The notes under the pieces are model-generated. The model was not told the origin of the DNA. It searched no databases and saw nothing but the letters and a program-made list of their open reading frames with translations. 64,000 nt of DNA from CAWBBA01 sp963741625 (GTDB lineage Bacteria; Desulfobacterota; Desulfomonilia; Desulfomonilales; Desulfomonilaceae). The position numbers and the translations under genes were made by a program. Numbering within the stretch: the first letter of the stretch is position 1; every line of letters starts with the position of its first letter. Shown here in pieces: positions 8,977 to 18,414 of the stretch. Where the stretch lies: positions 620,001-684,000 of the forward strand of contig CAVUIT010000012.1 of the NCBI GenBank assembly GCA_963741625.1, written 5' to 3'.

Positions 8977-10389
8977 TTAAGCGTTGCCTCGCCGAGGTCG
9001 TTGGCCCCGGACACTCTTGCCGGCCCGGTGCTCTTCCAAAGATTTCCCCTGCCGTTTCTTGAGCACAAGGCGTAATGGGGAGCCGGCGAAGTCGAAGACC
9101 TCCCTCAAGCGGTTCTCCAGGAACCTCTTATATGAGAAGTGGATCGACTCCGGATAGTTGCAAAAAAACATGAACGTTGGAGGCGCCACCTGCACCTGCG
9201 TCATGTAGTAGATCTTGATCCGTTTCCCTTTGCGGTGCATTCCCGGAGGGTGCGAGGTCAATGTTTCTTCCAGAAACTTGTTCAGCTCTGCGGTGCTGAT
9301 CCTCTTACGGTACTTTGCGTTAACGTCGTCGATCAGGTTAAAGAGTTTGACCGCCCGAGTCCCTTCCAATGCCGAAACGGTAAGTATTGGAGCGTACTGG
9401 AGATACTTGAGAGCATCCCGCACGTGCTCAATAAATCGGTCAATAGTTGAGGTGTCTTTAGGGATCAGGTCCCATTTATTCAGTACCAGTATCACTCCCC
9501 TGCCTTTTTCAAAAGCGTACCCTGCGATCCGGGCATCCTGATCGGTCACTCCTTCTCTTGAATCCATCATAACGAGCACGATTTCCGCTCGGTCTATGCT
9601 TCTGAACGCCTTGATAACGCTATACTTTTCGAGGCGGTCCACTATGCGGGAACGTCTCCTTATGCCGGCAGTGTCGATGAAAAGATATTCCTTGCCGTAA
9701 TGGCGTACTGTGGTGTCAATCGAATCTCTTGTGGTGCCCGGCTCAGGGTTCGCCACCAGTCTCTCTTCGCCCAGCAAAAGATTTATTAAAGTAGATTTGC
9801 CAACGTTTGGCCGGCCCACAACAGCCACCTTGACAACAGGTTCCGCCTCGGGTTCTGTCTCAAGCGGAGGGGGCGGATTCTCCGGGATCTCTTCCAGGAG
9901 AGAATCAATGAAATCGCTCATACCATACCCGGTCATGGCGCTGACAGGAAAAATTTGTCCTACTCCTAGTGCATAAAAGTCCACGGCAAAGTCTTCCTGC
10001 TTCTCTGAGTCAATCTTATTGATCGCGTAAAAAACTTTCTTGTCGGTCTGTTGAAGCGTGCGGACTATTTCGTGATCGGACGGAGTAACCCCGACTTTTC
10101 CATCGCCCAGAAAGATTATTACATCCGCCTGTTCGATAGCCACGACAGTTTGAGTCCTCATCTGTGAGAGCATGACATCGTCGGTTGTCGGTTCAAACCC
10201 ACCGGTATCCACAATGACAAATGATTTGTCTCCAAGCGTCACTTCCGCATAGTTGCGGTCCCGAGTCAGGCCGGGTGTATCCTCCACCAGGGCCTTCCGG
10301 GCCTTGCACAACATGTTGAACATTGTGGATTTTCCGACGTTGGGTCTTCCTACGAGCGCTACCAGTTTTCTTGATGCACCTTTGGCCAT
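8977..10389 (-). CDS. der: Ribosome-assembly GTPase Der (EngA)
   Basis: This 470-residue protein has two consecutive Era-like GTPase domains, the hallmark of Der. Both contain GRPNVGKS P-loops (about residues 14-21 and 191-198), DTPG/DTAG switch motifs, and NKID/NKWD base-recognition motifs. The C-terminal KH-like domain follows (about 365-445). The tail is basic (GKSLEEHRAGKSVRGQ). Der acts in maturation of the 50S subunit. It is divergent from the lipoprotein gene at 10580 across a 190-base gap. Confidence 0.97.
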   Translation of the reverse strand: MAKGASRKLVALVGRPNVGKSTMFNMLCKARKALVEDTPGLTRDRNYAEVTLGDKSFVIVDTGGFEPTTDDVMLSQMRTQTVVAIEQADVIIFLGDGKVGVTPSDHEIVRTLQQTDKKVFYAINKIDSEKQEDFAVDFYALGVGQIFPVSAMTGYGMSDFIDSLLEEIPENPPPPLETEPEAEPVVKVAVVGRPNVGKSTLINLLLGEERLVANPEPGTTRDSIDTTVRHYGKEYLFIDTAGIRRRSRIVDRLEKYSVIKAFRSIDRAEIVLVMMDSREGVTDQDARIAGYAFEKGRGVILVLNKWDLIPKDTSTIDRFIEHVRDALKYLQYAPILTVSALEGTRAVKLFNLIDDVNAKYRKRISTAELNKFLEETLTSHPPGMHRKGKRIKIYYMTQVQVAPPTFMFFCNYPESIHFSYKRFLENRLREVFDFAGSPLRLVLKKRQGKSLEEHRAGKSVRGQRPRRGNA

Positions 10390-10579
10390 GCCTCAGTTTA
10401 TAACATATCGCGGCAAGATTATTCAGAGAGAATCTCTCCTGACCGCAGGATAGGCATACTCACCGCCTGCTGCTGCACAATTTCAATAACACGCTGCCTG
10501 TATGATCTTGTAATATCGACGGTTTGATGATATTGTCCATATCTTAGGCTCACAAGGTCCAGAGAAACGGAATGAATTC

Positions 10580-11125
10580 ATGAAAGCCGCTCTAAGCTTT
10601 CTGGCCGCGACTCTCATTCTGGCCGCATTGCTTTTGCCGGGATGCGTGCCCGGCCTGCAATCTGCCAAACCTCCTACCCAAGGCGAACCTCCTTTAGCCC
10701 CCCAGGGCCAGTCTGAACAAGCCGAGCCCCCCAAGGCCCCCATGGCGTCCGACCAGGGTGCAGATCCCGCGGCTCCCCCACCTCCCCCGGCCTATCTCCC
10801 TCCTCCTCCGCCGGACCGGGAAAAAATCTCAGAGGCAGCGGTGGATCTGCGTATGAAAGATGAGGTAAATGAGGCGGCCATGAGGTTCATCAAAGAGATG
10901 CCTAACGTCAAACATGCCAAAACCTGTTACTCGAAATTGTATGGACCTTGGTATCTCATTGTTTACCGCCAAGAAAAGAAAAAGATTTCAGTGCAGCAGT
11001 ATTCGTGGAATGACAAATCTAAAGAATGGGAGGTAACGGGTCCGCCGTTTGAAGTTCCGGCCAAGCAGCTTGATTACCAACTCAAGGGAGAAGTGGCCGA
11101 TGAGAAATGCTTTCGCCTAAAGTGA
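10580..11125 (+). CDS. Proline-rich lipoprotein of unknown function
   Basis: The protein has 181 residues. A signal peptide ends in a lipobox (LLLPGC, Cys at about 22), so it should be a lipoprotein. A spacer very rich in Pro, Ala and Gln follows (about 25-85, with runs of PPPPP), then a small folded domain (about 90-181) containing a Cys pair (HAKTCY, EKCFRLK). The Pro-rich stalk could span periplasm or peptidoglycan. I do not recognise the C-terminal domain. Confidence 0.75.
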   Translation: MKAALSFLAATLILAALLLPGCVPGLQSAKPPTQGEPPLAPQGQSEQAEPPKAPMASDQGADPAAPPPPPAYLPPPPPDREKISEAAVDLRMKDEVNEAAMRFIKEMPNVKHAKTCYSKLYGPWYLIVYRQEKKKISVQQYSWNDKSKEWEVTGPPFEVPAKQLDYQLKGEVADEKCFRLK

Positions 11126-11223
11126 TTCAGGAGCCCGATCTCCGAATGGCCTGGTAAAATCCGGCTCGGCAATTCTTACCTGTCTATTTAAACCCAATTG
11201 AAGTCGGCATCAATTGGCGGCTT

Positions 11224-11763
11224 TCACCACATGCCGAATAGATCGCTGTGACCAAGTTTTCCAGCCTTCCTGAGTATTACTATGATCCTGCGCTTCATAA
11301 AGTCGGTTAGATCTTTTCTGAATCGCACGGGGTGGCCTTTTCCATCCAAGTCCCAGGGATAGGTCAGAGTAAAAGACGTTCCGACGGGCCACACGCAGTG
11401 CGTAGCCCCAACGAGGATCAATTCTTCAGTCTTTTCCGCGCTATCGGAGCGCAGGAAGCCTTCCACCGCGCCCATGAAGACCTGATCTTTTGTGGCCTTG
11501 CGTTCAATAACGAGATCCGGGAATTTCTCCTCGAACTCATGCAGAGCCCGTTGGAGCATCAGGTCAGAGTCTTTCCCCGCAATATAGTGATGAGAAAATG
11601 CAAAGTGTCCAATTTCCGTATTAGGGTCCGCGGTAAGTAGGCCACGTGCCACCGCCAGATCGACCACCCTGCTGTAATAAATCCGGCATCTCTCCTCCAT
11701 GGAGAGAGCGTCGGCAGGATGGACCGGATTGGTGCGGTCATTTTTTTGAGGGGGTACGAGCAT
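11224..11763 (-). CDS. Hypothetical protein
   Basis: This is a soluble protein of about 179 residues with no family I recognise. Conspicuous parts are HFAFSHHYIAGKD, a charged middle (EKFPDLVIERKATKDQ), and ILVGATHCVWPVGTSFTLTYPWD. The proposed ATG at 11763 overlaps the end of the upstream secreted-protein gene by 26 bases; an in-frame ATG at 11796 is also possible. Coupling to the upstream gene is likely. Confidence 0.6.
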   Translation of the reverse strand: MLVPPQKNDRTNPVHPADALSMEERCRIYYSRVVDLAVARGLLTADPNTEIGHFAFSHHYIAGKDSDLMLQRALHEFEEKFPDLVIERKATKDQVFMGAVEGFLRSDSAEKTEELILVGATHCVWPVGTSFTLTYPWDLDGKGHPVRFRKDLTDFMKRRIIVILRKAGKLGHSDLFGMW

Positions 11764-12052
11764 AGCTTCTGTTTTCCACCGGATCAAATTTATCAAGCAG
11801 CGGGGATACGATCGGGCATGTGATAGGGCTCAATATCGCGAGAGGAATGTCCAGAGCGTAAGCCAATCCATCTTCAACTCTTTCCAGGAATGGCTTCGGC
11901 GCCTTGCAGACTACCTGGCACCTCTCTTTTGCGTTGTAGACCGTTATTGTGCGGCTTTTTGTCGTTCCACCCGGTGCTCCATCAGCGAAGGCTGAGGATG
12001 CGACAAAACACATAAGCCCCGCGACCATGACAGCCGCCGTGATGCCTTTCAT
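11738..12052 (-). CDS. Small secreted protein of unknown function
   Basis: The protein has about 104 residues from the ATG at 12052, which sits behind a GGAGG ribosome-binding site. An upstream ATG at 12070 lacks one. A signal peptide ends SSAFADG. The mature part has two cysteines close together (ERCQVVC), possibly a disulfide, and a second Cys-Pro segment (SPITCPIVSPLL) in a hydrophobic, proline-containing stretch. No family is recognised. Confidence 0.6.
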   Translation of the reverse strand: MKGITAAVMVAGLMCFVASSAFADGAPGGTTKSRTITVYNAKERCQVVCKAPKPFLERVEDGLAYALDIPLAILSPITCPIVSPLLDKFDPVENRSYARTPSKK

Positions 12053-12166
12053 TGAAGGTACCTCCACCAAATTTTATTAGATGCCAATAGTATAGCAACA
12101 ACCGGGGCCACAGGCAAATGCGGCCCAGGGAGCGGCGCTATGTTGCCGCGCCTTGAAAATAGGCTT

Positions 12167-13802
12167 TCATCGGGCTGTATTGTCGAGTGGCCGACCTGCT
12201 TCAGGAGGCGGTGGTTCTTTGCCTTCCCTTGTATAGGATAGGACAAATGTGAGGGCTGCAAGAACAAGATAGGAAAGTCCGAACTGATAGGGAATCTGCC
12301 GCGATGTGTCCTGTCAATAACCAGGGAAGGTACACGCCCGCGTCAGGCGAAGAAGAATGGACGAGACCAAAAAAGGTTAAGCCCGCGAGAATTACGAGAT
12401 AGACGGAACAAATCTTAAGGCGACGATTGATCATTTCTGCAAGGAAAGCCCCCCAGAGCATGCCCGTGAGAATAAACCCGTTACCGATAGCTATTGTTAC
12501 AAGCGCCTCCGGGAGCGTACTGCCCACCTTGCTTACAAGATGCTGCAAATTGGCCGCTGGAACGATTTCGGGTGTCTCAAGTTGAATAGCCACCAGGCGA
12601 GCCACGGTCGGAAACATAGCGAACACTACGGCGGGGATGTGCCGCGCAGGAGAGTGGACAAATGCCTGGGTTACAATCTCCATGCCGATAAAAATGAGGA
12701 TAGGAGCTAGTACGGCCCTTGGTATCAGTTCCACAATGAACGAAACGTAACCCAGCATTCCGCCCAGACCGATAAAAACTCCTGTGAGGAGAGTGTATCC
12801 TGCTCGCGAGCCCATGCGCTTATACGCAGGGTGGCCTATGTAGGGACATGACTGCGCCACACCGCCGCACACACCGGCCAGGAGAGTAGCCCACGCCTCT
12901 GTAAGCAGAATTTGGCGAGTGCTGTATTCGTCACCGGCGACACGGGCGCTTTCGGTCACGTTGATTCCGCCTACCACTGTCAGAATAGCGAAGGGAATCG
13001 CAATCGGCAGGTACTTGAGAGCGGGAACTATTCCCGTGACAAAGTCCAGGCTAGGCACGGGTAGAGCAAAATGAAATTGCCAGGCTGGGAGGGCATAAGT
13101 TTCAGCCGGCAGTCCGCCGAAGCCCAGGCCGCGGTACAAGTGGTAAAGGACGGTTCCCAGGATAACCGCTGCAAAGATGCCGGGAATGTTTTTTGGCAGT
13201 TGAATCCTGGCCACCAACGTATAGAGAATAAGGCCGAGCGAGATCATTCCTACGAGGGGTAGACCGAAGACATCTACTAATGGCATGAAGCCTATGAGCA
13301 TGAGCCCCACACCAGCGAGAGATCCCAGGAGTCCGGCACGCGGAACGACCTTCTGAATCCAATTCCCGCAGAACGACATGATGACTTTGAGGACTCCGAT
13401 CATCACCATTGTGGCCATGCCGATATACCAAGTCATGATGGCCGCATTTTCCACAGTCTCACCGTCCTGCTTGAGCGCAATGAAAGCCGGTCCCAGCACA
13501 GCGAGGGCGAGTCCTATGGTTGAGGGGGTGTCCAGACCGAGCGGCATGGCGGTAACTTCTCGGCTTCCGGTCCTTTTAGCAAGCCTGAAGGCCATCCATG
13601 TGTAAAGAAGGTCTCCAAAGAACACCCCCAACGTGGTTCCGGGAAACATGCGTGTGTAGACAATTTCCGCAGGAAAATTGAAGCCGACAATGAGCGTGCC
13701 GGCAAGGAATGAAAGAACAGCCATGTTGTCGAACATCAGACCGAAAAAACCGTTGATGTCACCCAGGCCGATCCATTTGTACGTGTTGTCCTGCTCTTTC
13801 AT
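12167..13802 (-). CDS. NCS2-like permease, frameshifted near its C-terminus
   Basis: This is a multi-pass inner-membrane transporter of about 540 residues. The start GDINGFFGLMFDNMAVL, the GTTLGVFFGDLLYTWMA region and TAMPLGLDTPSTIG resemble uncharacterised bacterial permeases of the nucleobase/cation symporter-2 (xanthine/uracil) superfamily. Substrate cannot be assigned. The frame breaks between about 12302 and 12340: reading on gives an unrelated tail, whereas the neighbouring frame continues with IPYQFGLSYLVLAALTFVL, a proper last membrane helix, and stops at 12167. This is a +1 shift, probably an indel error. A GTG start at 13874 is an alternative. Confidence 0.72.
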
Positions 13803-14168
13803 CACGGTTGCTCTAGCCTGGAGGTGGTTGGTTGTCAATTCCGAAATCGAAAATAATCTGTTGATGACGCTCACACCAGGGTTCTTGACGCGTATCGCGC
13901 CGATGTTTACTTTAATTTCAGAAAGGAAATGTTGAGAAGTGAAACACTATGTTCGATCTTTTCTCCATATACTAAAATCCGCCTGCCGGCATTTGTTTGC
14001 CCATGTCTCGCGCCAGTCAACTTTGAGTTTTTCAAGGAAACATGATAGACTTTTTCCTCTTAATTACCGGTAGCGCTCTGACCCCGGGGGATTAATGTTA
14101 AAAGCTTAAGGCAGGGCTGCAGATGTATTTCAAGTCATGCGAATTTGTTGATGTGGAGGAAATTGTTC
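13803..14168. other. Divergent intergenic region
   Basis: This gap between the minus-strand permease and the plus-strand lipB must hold promoters for both. It contains AT-rich stretches (about 13900-13975 and 14040-14070), but no motif could be assigned with confidence. No gene was seen. Confidence 0.4.
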
Positions 14169-14942
14169 ATGGGTGAAGGGTCGTTCAGCAGTCTCGCGAA
14201 CGAAAATGAATGTCTCTGTACGGATTTAGGGGTTATTGAAGTATCCGAAGCTGAGCGGCTCATGTCCGCGTGGCAGTCTTTTCGCGTTGCCCGTGAAGTT
14301 CCGGATCTATTGCTTATTCTCGCTCATCCCAAGACCGTAGCAGTGGGGCTACGGGACCGTCGCGCGTGCACTCCCAAAGACCTTCTGGTAAGTCCGAAAC
14401 AACTCGAAGAAGAGGGGATAGCCCTGACCCGCTCGATTCGCGGTGGTGGCATCACGTACCATTGGCCAGGACAGGTCGTCTGTTATCCAGTGCTTGCTCT
14501 GCGTCCTCGGGAGAGAGACGTGCCCGCGTACATGAGCAAGCTCGAACAAGTTGGGATCGAAACGCTGAGCTGTTTCGGCCTGGAGGCAAATCGCCGGCGT
14601 GAAACCGCCGCTCACGTGGGATTGTGGCTGGATGGGAAAAAAATTGTTTCCATGGGAGTCCGGGTGAGCGGCTGGGTGACGAGCTTCGGTTTTGCACTTA
14701 ACCTGGAGGGGGACCACAGGCCGTCCTGCTATGTAAGACCTTGCGGCCTGGAGGGAGTAAAGCTCACGACCCTTGAAGAGGCTCTGGGCAACGCCCCGCC
14801 CCGCCCGTGGGTTATTGAAGCGTTGACCGCAAGTTTTGTGAGGGTATTCGGTCGGAACGTGAAACGAATTCAGGCCAATTGTGTGAAAGGGATCTGTTCG
14901 CAGGCGGAACCGATCCCCGATACTGTGACAGGATCAGGATAA
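14169..14942 (+). CDS. lipB: Octanoyltransferase LipB
   Basis: The enzyme transfers octanoate from ACP to lipoyl domains, the first step of lipoate synthesis. The ATG at 14169 has a GGAGGA site 8 bases upstream, giving about 257 residues. Family motifs are RGGGITYHWPGQ (substrate pocket), GKKIVSMGVRVSGWV (Lys) and YVRPCGLEG, which contains the catalytic Cys. The His usual in the HG-x-A-L-N motif is replaced (SFGFALNL). It is followed 5 bases later by the pyruvate dehydrogenase genes, whose E2 needs lipoylation; no lipA is in view. Confidence 0.93.
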   Translation: MGEGSFSSLANENECLCTDLGVIEVSEAERLMSAWQSFRVAREVPDLLLILAHPKTVAVGLRDRRACTPKDLLVSPKQLEEEGIALTRSIRGGGITYHWPGQVVCYPVLALRPRERDVPAYMSKLEQVGIETLSCFGLEANRRRETAAHVGLWLDGKKIVSMGVRVSGWVTSFGFALNLEGDHRPSCYVRPCGLEGVKLTTLEEALGNAPPRPWVIEALTASFVRVFGRNVKRIQANCVKGICSQAEPIPDTVTGSG

Positions 14943-14947
14943 CGCAC

Positions 14948-16011
14948 ATGTCAGAAACTGAATTGATTCAAGTAATGGACCCTGAAGGTCGCGTGGACGA
15001 GTCGGCGATCAAAGGGATTTCCGAGACGGACATTAACGAGATGTACCGCCTCATGGTTTTCACCCGTCTTTGGAATACCAAAGCCTTGAGCCTTCAGCGC
15101 CAGGGCCGGCTTGGAACCCTTGCTTCAGTAAGGGGTCAAGAGGCGGCCAATGTGGGTATGGGTTTAGCACTCGGTCCGAAGGACTGGTTTTGTCCGGCGT
15201 TTCGCGAATACGGCGCATTCTTCGCCCGAGGAGCCGACCCAGTGGCTATGTTCCAGCATTGGGGCGGTGACGAGCGTGGCGCCAGACCCCCTAAGGACTC
15301 CCGAATGTCTTGCCGGTGTGCATTACAGTGGCGTCGCATCTCTGCCATGCCGCGGGAATAGCCTTGGGAGCCAAAATTCGTGAGGACCGCATCGCGGTGC
15401 TATCCAGCTCCGGCGACGGCTCTACCTCCCAGGGGGATTTCCATGAAAGCCTGAACTTCGCCGGTGTGTTCGCGCTTCCGGTGGTGTTCGCAATTCAAAA
15501 CAATCATTGGGCTATATCTGTGCCCGTGGAACGTCAGACTGCAACGCCAACGATATCGCAGAAGGCCATTGCGTACAACATAGAGGGAGTGCGGGTTGAC
15601 GGTAATGACGTCTTTGCCGTGTACCTGACCGTGAAACGCTTGTTGGATCAGGCCCGGTCGGACTACCGACCCTCACTTGTCGAGCTGGTCACTTACCGAA
15701 TGGATGATCATACAACTTCGGATGATGCCGCTAGGTATAGGACGGAAGAGATGCTGGCCCCGTGGAAGGCAAAAGACCCGATAGATAGGATGCGCAAGTA
15801 CCTAATGGCAAACGGGGGATGGGATGACGAAAAAGAGACGACCCTGGTAACGGAATGCACAGACCAGGTGGAGCAGGCAGTCCACGATTTCGAAGCTGTG
15901 GAGCCACCCCATCCGACTGACATCTTTGACCACATGTATAAAGATATGCCCTGGCATCTCCGAGAGGAAAAAGAAGAAATGCTGCGGCATCTGGGCGAAT
16001 CCGAGAGGTGA
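14948..16011 (+). CDS. pdhA: Pyruvate dehydrogenase E1 alpha subunit, with an internal frameshift
   Basis: This is the thiamine-diphosphate-dependent decarboxylase, alpha chain, about 354 residues when joined. Part one (to about 15290) includes LASVRGQEAANVGMG and CPAFREYGAFFARG. Part two has LPVCITVASHLCHAAG, the ThDP/Mg motif GDGSTSQGDFHESLN, NNHWAISV, and the C-terminal YRMDDHTTSDD. The shift lies in 15286-15298 (CCCCCTAAGGACTC), where one base appears to be missing; a short in-frame TAA precedes the second part. All catalytic motifs survive, so an assembly deletion is likelier than loss. The gene overlaps none of its neighbours and leads into pdhB after 3 bases. Confidence 0.88.
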
Positions 16012-16014
16012 ATC

Positions 16015-16995
16015 ATGGCACGTTTATCAATGGTTGAAGCCATCAACGCCACGTTGCACGAGCTTATGGCCAATGACGATAGAATTGTTGTGCTCGGCGA
16101 GGACGTGGGCGTGGATGGCGGTGTGTTCAGAGTTACAGCGGGGCTGATTGAAAAGTTTGGTGCCATGCGTGTCATCGACACACCGCTTGCAGAGAGCTGC
16201 ATCGTGGGCGCTTCAATTGGCATGGCAATCTATGGAATGCGTCCTGTTGCTGAGATCCAATTTGAAGGGTTCATGTTCAAGGCTTATGACCAGATTTACA
16301 GCCACGCGTCCAGGATGCGTAAACGCTCCCAGGGACTTTACGACGTTCCGCTTGTCATTCGCGCCCCTTACGGCGCTGGAGTCAGGGCTCTCGAGCATCA
16401 TTCGGACGCACCTGAGGTTCTCTTTACCCATCTTCCCGGCTTGAAGGTAGTCATCCCGTCTACGCCGGCGGATGCCAAAGGGCTCTTGACCTCCGCAATT
16501 GAGGATCCGGACACAGTCATTTTTCTCGAGCCCAAGCGTCTGTACCGGCTTTTCAAGGAAGAGGTCCCCGACGGCGAGCATCGTGTTCCCCTCGGCAAGG
16601 CCAGAATAGCTCGGGAAGGCGAAGATATCTCCATTGTGACATACGGCGGAATGGTGTCCGTGTGCGAAAAGGCCGCTCAGCATGTGGAAAAGGAAGGAGT
16701 TGATGCTGAGGTAATTGATCTGCGCACTGTATGGCCATTTGACATTGATGCGATTACGTCGTCCGTGAAGAAAACCGGACGCCTGGTTATCGTTCACGAG
16801 GCCCCCCGCTCATTCGGCGTAGGCGCGGAAATAGCCGCTCTGGTCGCGGAGCGCTGCCTGCTTTCACTATTGGCGCCGATCAAGCGTGTCACCGGGTACG
16901 ACGTCATACCGCCGCTTTCAAAACTCGAAGAATACAACTACCCAGATTCCGAACGGGTTGTAAAGGCGATTCACGATACTGTGCAATTTGAGTAA
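16015..16995 (+). CDS. pdhB: Pyruvate dehydrogenase E1 beta subunit
   Basis: This 326-residue transketolase-like subunit pairs with E1 alpha in an alpha2-beta2 decarboxylase. Typical motifs are VVLGEDVGVDGGVFRVT, FGAMRVIDTPLAES, EIQFEGFMFKAYDQI, APYGAGVRALEHHSD (His in the active site) and the C-terminal transketolase domain from about residue 200 (GEDISIVTYGG, RLVIVHEAPRSFGVGAE). It is intact and ends 28 bases before pdhC. Confidence 0.95.
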   Translation: MARLSMVEAINATLHELMANDDRIVVLGEDVGVDGGVFRVTAGLIEKFGAMRVIDTPLAESCIVGASIGMAIYGMRPVAEIQFEGFMFKAYDQIYSHASRMRKRSQGLYDVPLVIRAPYGAGVRALEHHSDAPEVLFTHLPGLKVVIPSTPADAKGLLTSAIEDPDTVIFLEPKRLYRLFKEEVPDGEHRVPLGKARIAREGEDISIVTYGGMVSVCEKAAQHVEKEGVDAEVIDLRTVWPFDIDAITSSVKKTGRLVIVHEAPRSFGVGAEIAALVAERCLLSLLAPIKRVTGYDVIPPLSKLEEYNYPDSERVVKAIHDTVQFE

Positions 16996-17023
16996 TTATT
17001 AACCTTGAGGGAGGATCTTACTC

Positions 17024-18355
17024 ATGAGAGAAGTATTCAGGCTTCCCGATGTAGGCGAGGGAATTGCTGAAGCAGAAATCGTCGAATACTTGGTTAAGGT
17101 CGGCGACCAGGTCAAGGCCGATCAGCCCGTAGTGCGCATAGAAACTGACAAAGCAGTGGTGGAACTCCCGGCCCCGGTGACGGGGAAAGTGGTGGAAATT
17201 CCTAATGAACCGGGCAGCACCGTCAAGGTGGGTGATGCGTTGCTGATTATCGAGACCGAAGCCGCTGCCAAGAAAGAGAAAGCGGAAGCCGCGGAGAAGC
17301 CTAAGCCTGATGCCAAGAAGGAGAAGGCCGAAGCCGAAGAAGAGGCTGAAGCTGAAGAGCGACCTAAGCCCGCGGCTAAGAAAGAGAAGCCTGAAGCTGA
17401 GGAGCGTGAAGAGAAACTTACGAAAGTAGCCCCCGAGGCCCCCCGAGTCCTGGCCACGCCTCACACTCGGCGGCTCGCACGGGAACTCAAGGTTGACATC
17501 AATGCCGTGAAAGGGTCGGGCTCGCATGGCCGCATCACAGACGACGACGTGCGCAAGGCTGCATCAAAGGCCCCGTCTGCGCCGCCCAAGGCCCCGACGG
17601 CCGCAGCGATTCAAGCCCCGGCAACCGCGGGTTTTGACTTTGAGAAGTACGGTCCCACTAAACGAGTTCCGTTGAAAGGTGTTCGCAAGCGCATTGCGGA
17701 AGTCATGGTGCGCTCTGTATCCACTATTCCGCATGTGACACATTTTGATGAAGCCGACGTCACGGACTTAATGGATGTGGTGGAGCGCGAGCGAGCTCTG
17801 GCAGAACGCCGCAAAGTCAAACTCACTATCCTTTCTTTTCTGGCCAAGGCCTGCGCAGCGTCACTCAAGGAGCATCCAATTGTAAACGCTTCTCTGGACG
17901 AGGAGACGGGCGAACTGGTCTACAAAGACTACTATCACATGGGTTTTGCCACAGACACTGAAGCAGGCCTCATGGTGCCGGTTGTGCGCGATGTGGACAA
18001 GAAGTCGATCCTGCAGATCGCGGCAGATCTACAAGAGTTGAGCCGAAACGCACGGGAGAGGACCATAGAGCTTGAAAGCCTTCGTGGGGGCACCTTCACC
18101 ATCACCAATATAGGCTCGATCGGAGGGAGTTGGGCCACGCCGATAATACTGCATCCTCAAGTCGCTATTCTCTGTTCGATGCGGGCCATCCCAAAACCTG
18201 TGGTGCGAGACGGTCAAGTTGTCATCCGCACCATGATGCCTTTGACTCTTTCGTTTGATCACCGCGTCTTGGACGGGGCCACAGCGGGCCGCTTTGTGAA
18301 TTTTGTCATGGACCTGCTCCAGGACCCCATGCGCATGCTGGTGGATGTAGCCTGA
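17024..18355 (+). CDS. pdhC: Dihydrolipoamide acetyltransferase (E2)
   Basis: The protein has 443 residues. A single lipoyl domain (1-78) carries ETDKAVVELPAP with the lipoylated Lys at 43. A long Lys/Glu/Ala-rich swinging linker follows (about 80-140), then the peripheral-subunit-binding domain (about 145-185, TPHTRRLARELKVDINAV), an Ala/Pro linker, and the catalytic domain (about 210-443) ending in SFDHRVLDGA, which contains the HRxxDG motif. The enzyme passes acetyl groups to CoA. The linker is unusually rich in KKEKAEAEE repeats. Confidence 0.96.
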   Translation: MREVFRLPDVGEGIAEAEIVEYLVKVGDQVKADQPVVRIETDKAVVELPAPVTGKVVEIPNEPGSTVKVGDALLIIETEAAAKKEKAEAAEKPKPDAKKEKAEAEEEAEAEERPKPAAKKEKPEAEEREEKLTKVAPEAPRVLATPHTRRLARELKVDINAVKGSGSHGRITDDDVRKAASKAPSAPPKAPTAAAIQAPATAGFDFEKYGPTKRVPLKGVRKRIAEVMVRSVSTIPHVTHFDEADVTDLMDVVERERALAERRKVKLTILSFLAKACAASLKEHPIVNASLDEETGELVYKDYYHMGFATDTEAGLMVPVVRDVDKKSILQIAADLQELSRNARERTIELESLRGGTFTITNIGSIGGSWATPIILHPQVAILCSMRAIPKPVVRDGQVVIRTMMPLTLSFDHRVLDGATAGRFVNFVMDLLQDPMRMLVDVA

Positions 18356-18414
18356 CGGTGATTCGGGTTAATTGGCGCCCAACACCCAGAATTGTTAATT
18401 GAGGAGGAACTGCC

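Noticed and set aside
13803..13874. GTG start at 13874 for the NCS2-like permease
   Set aside because: It adds 24 residues unlike the family start and lacks a ribosome site; kept only as an alternative.
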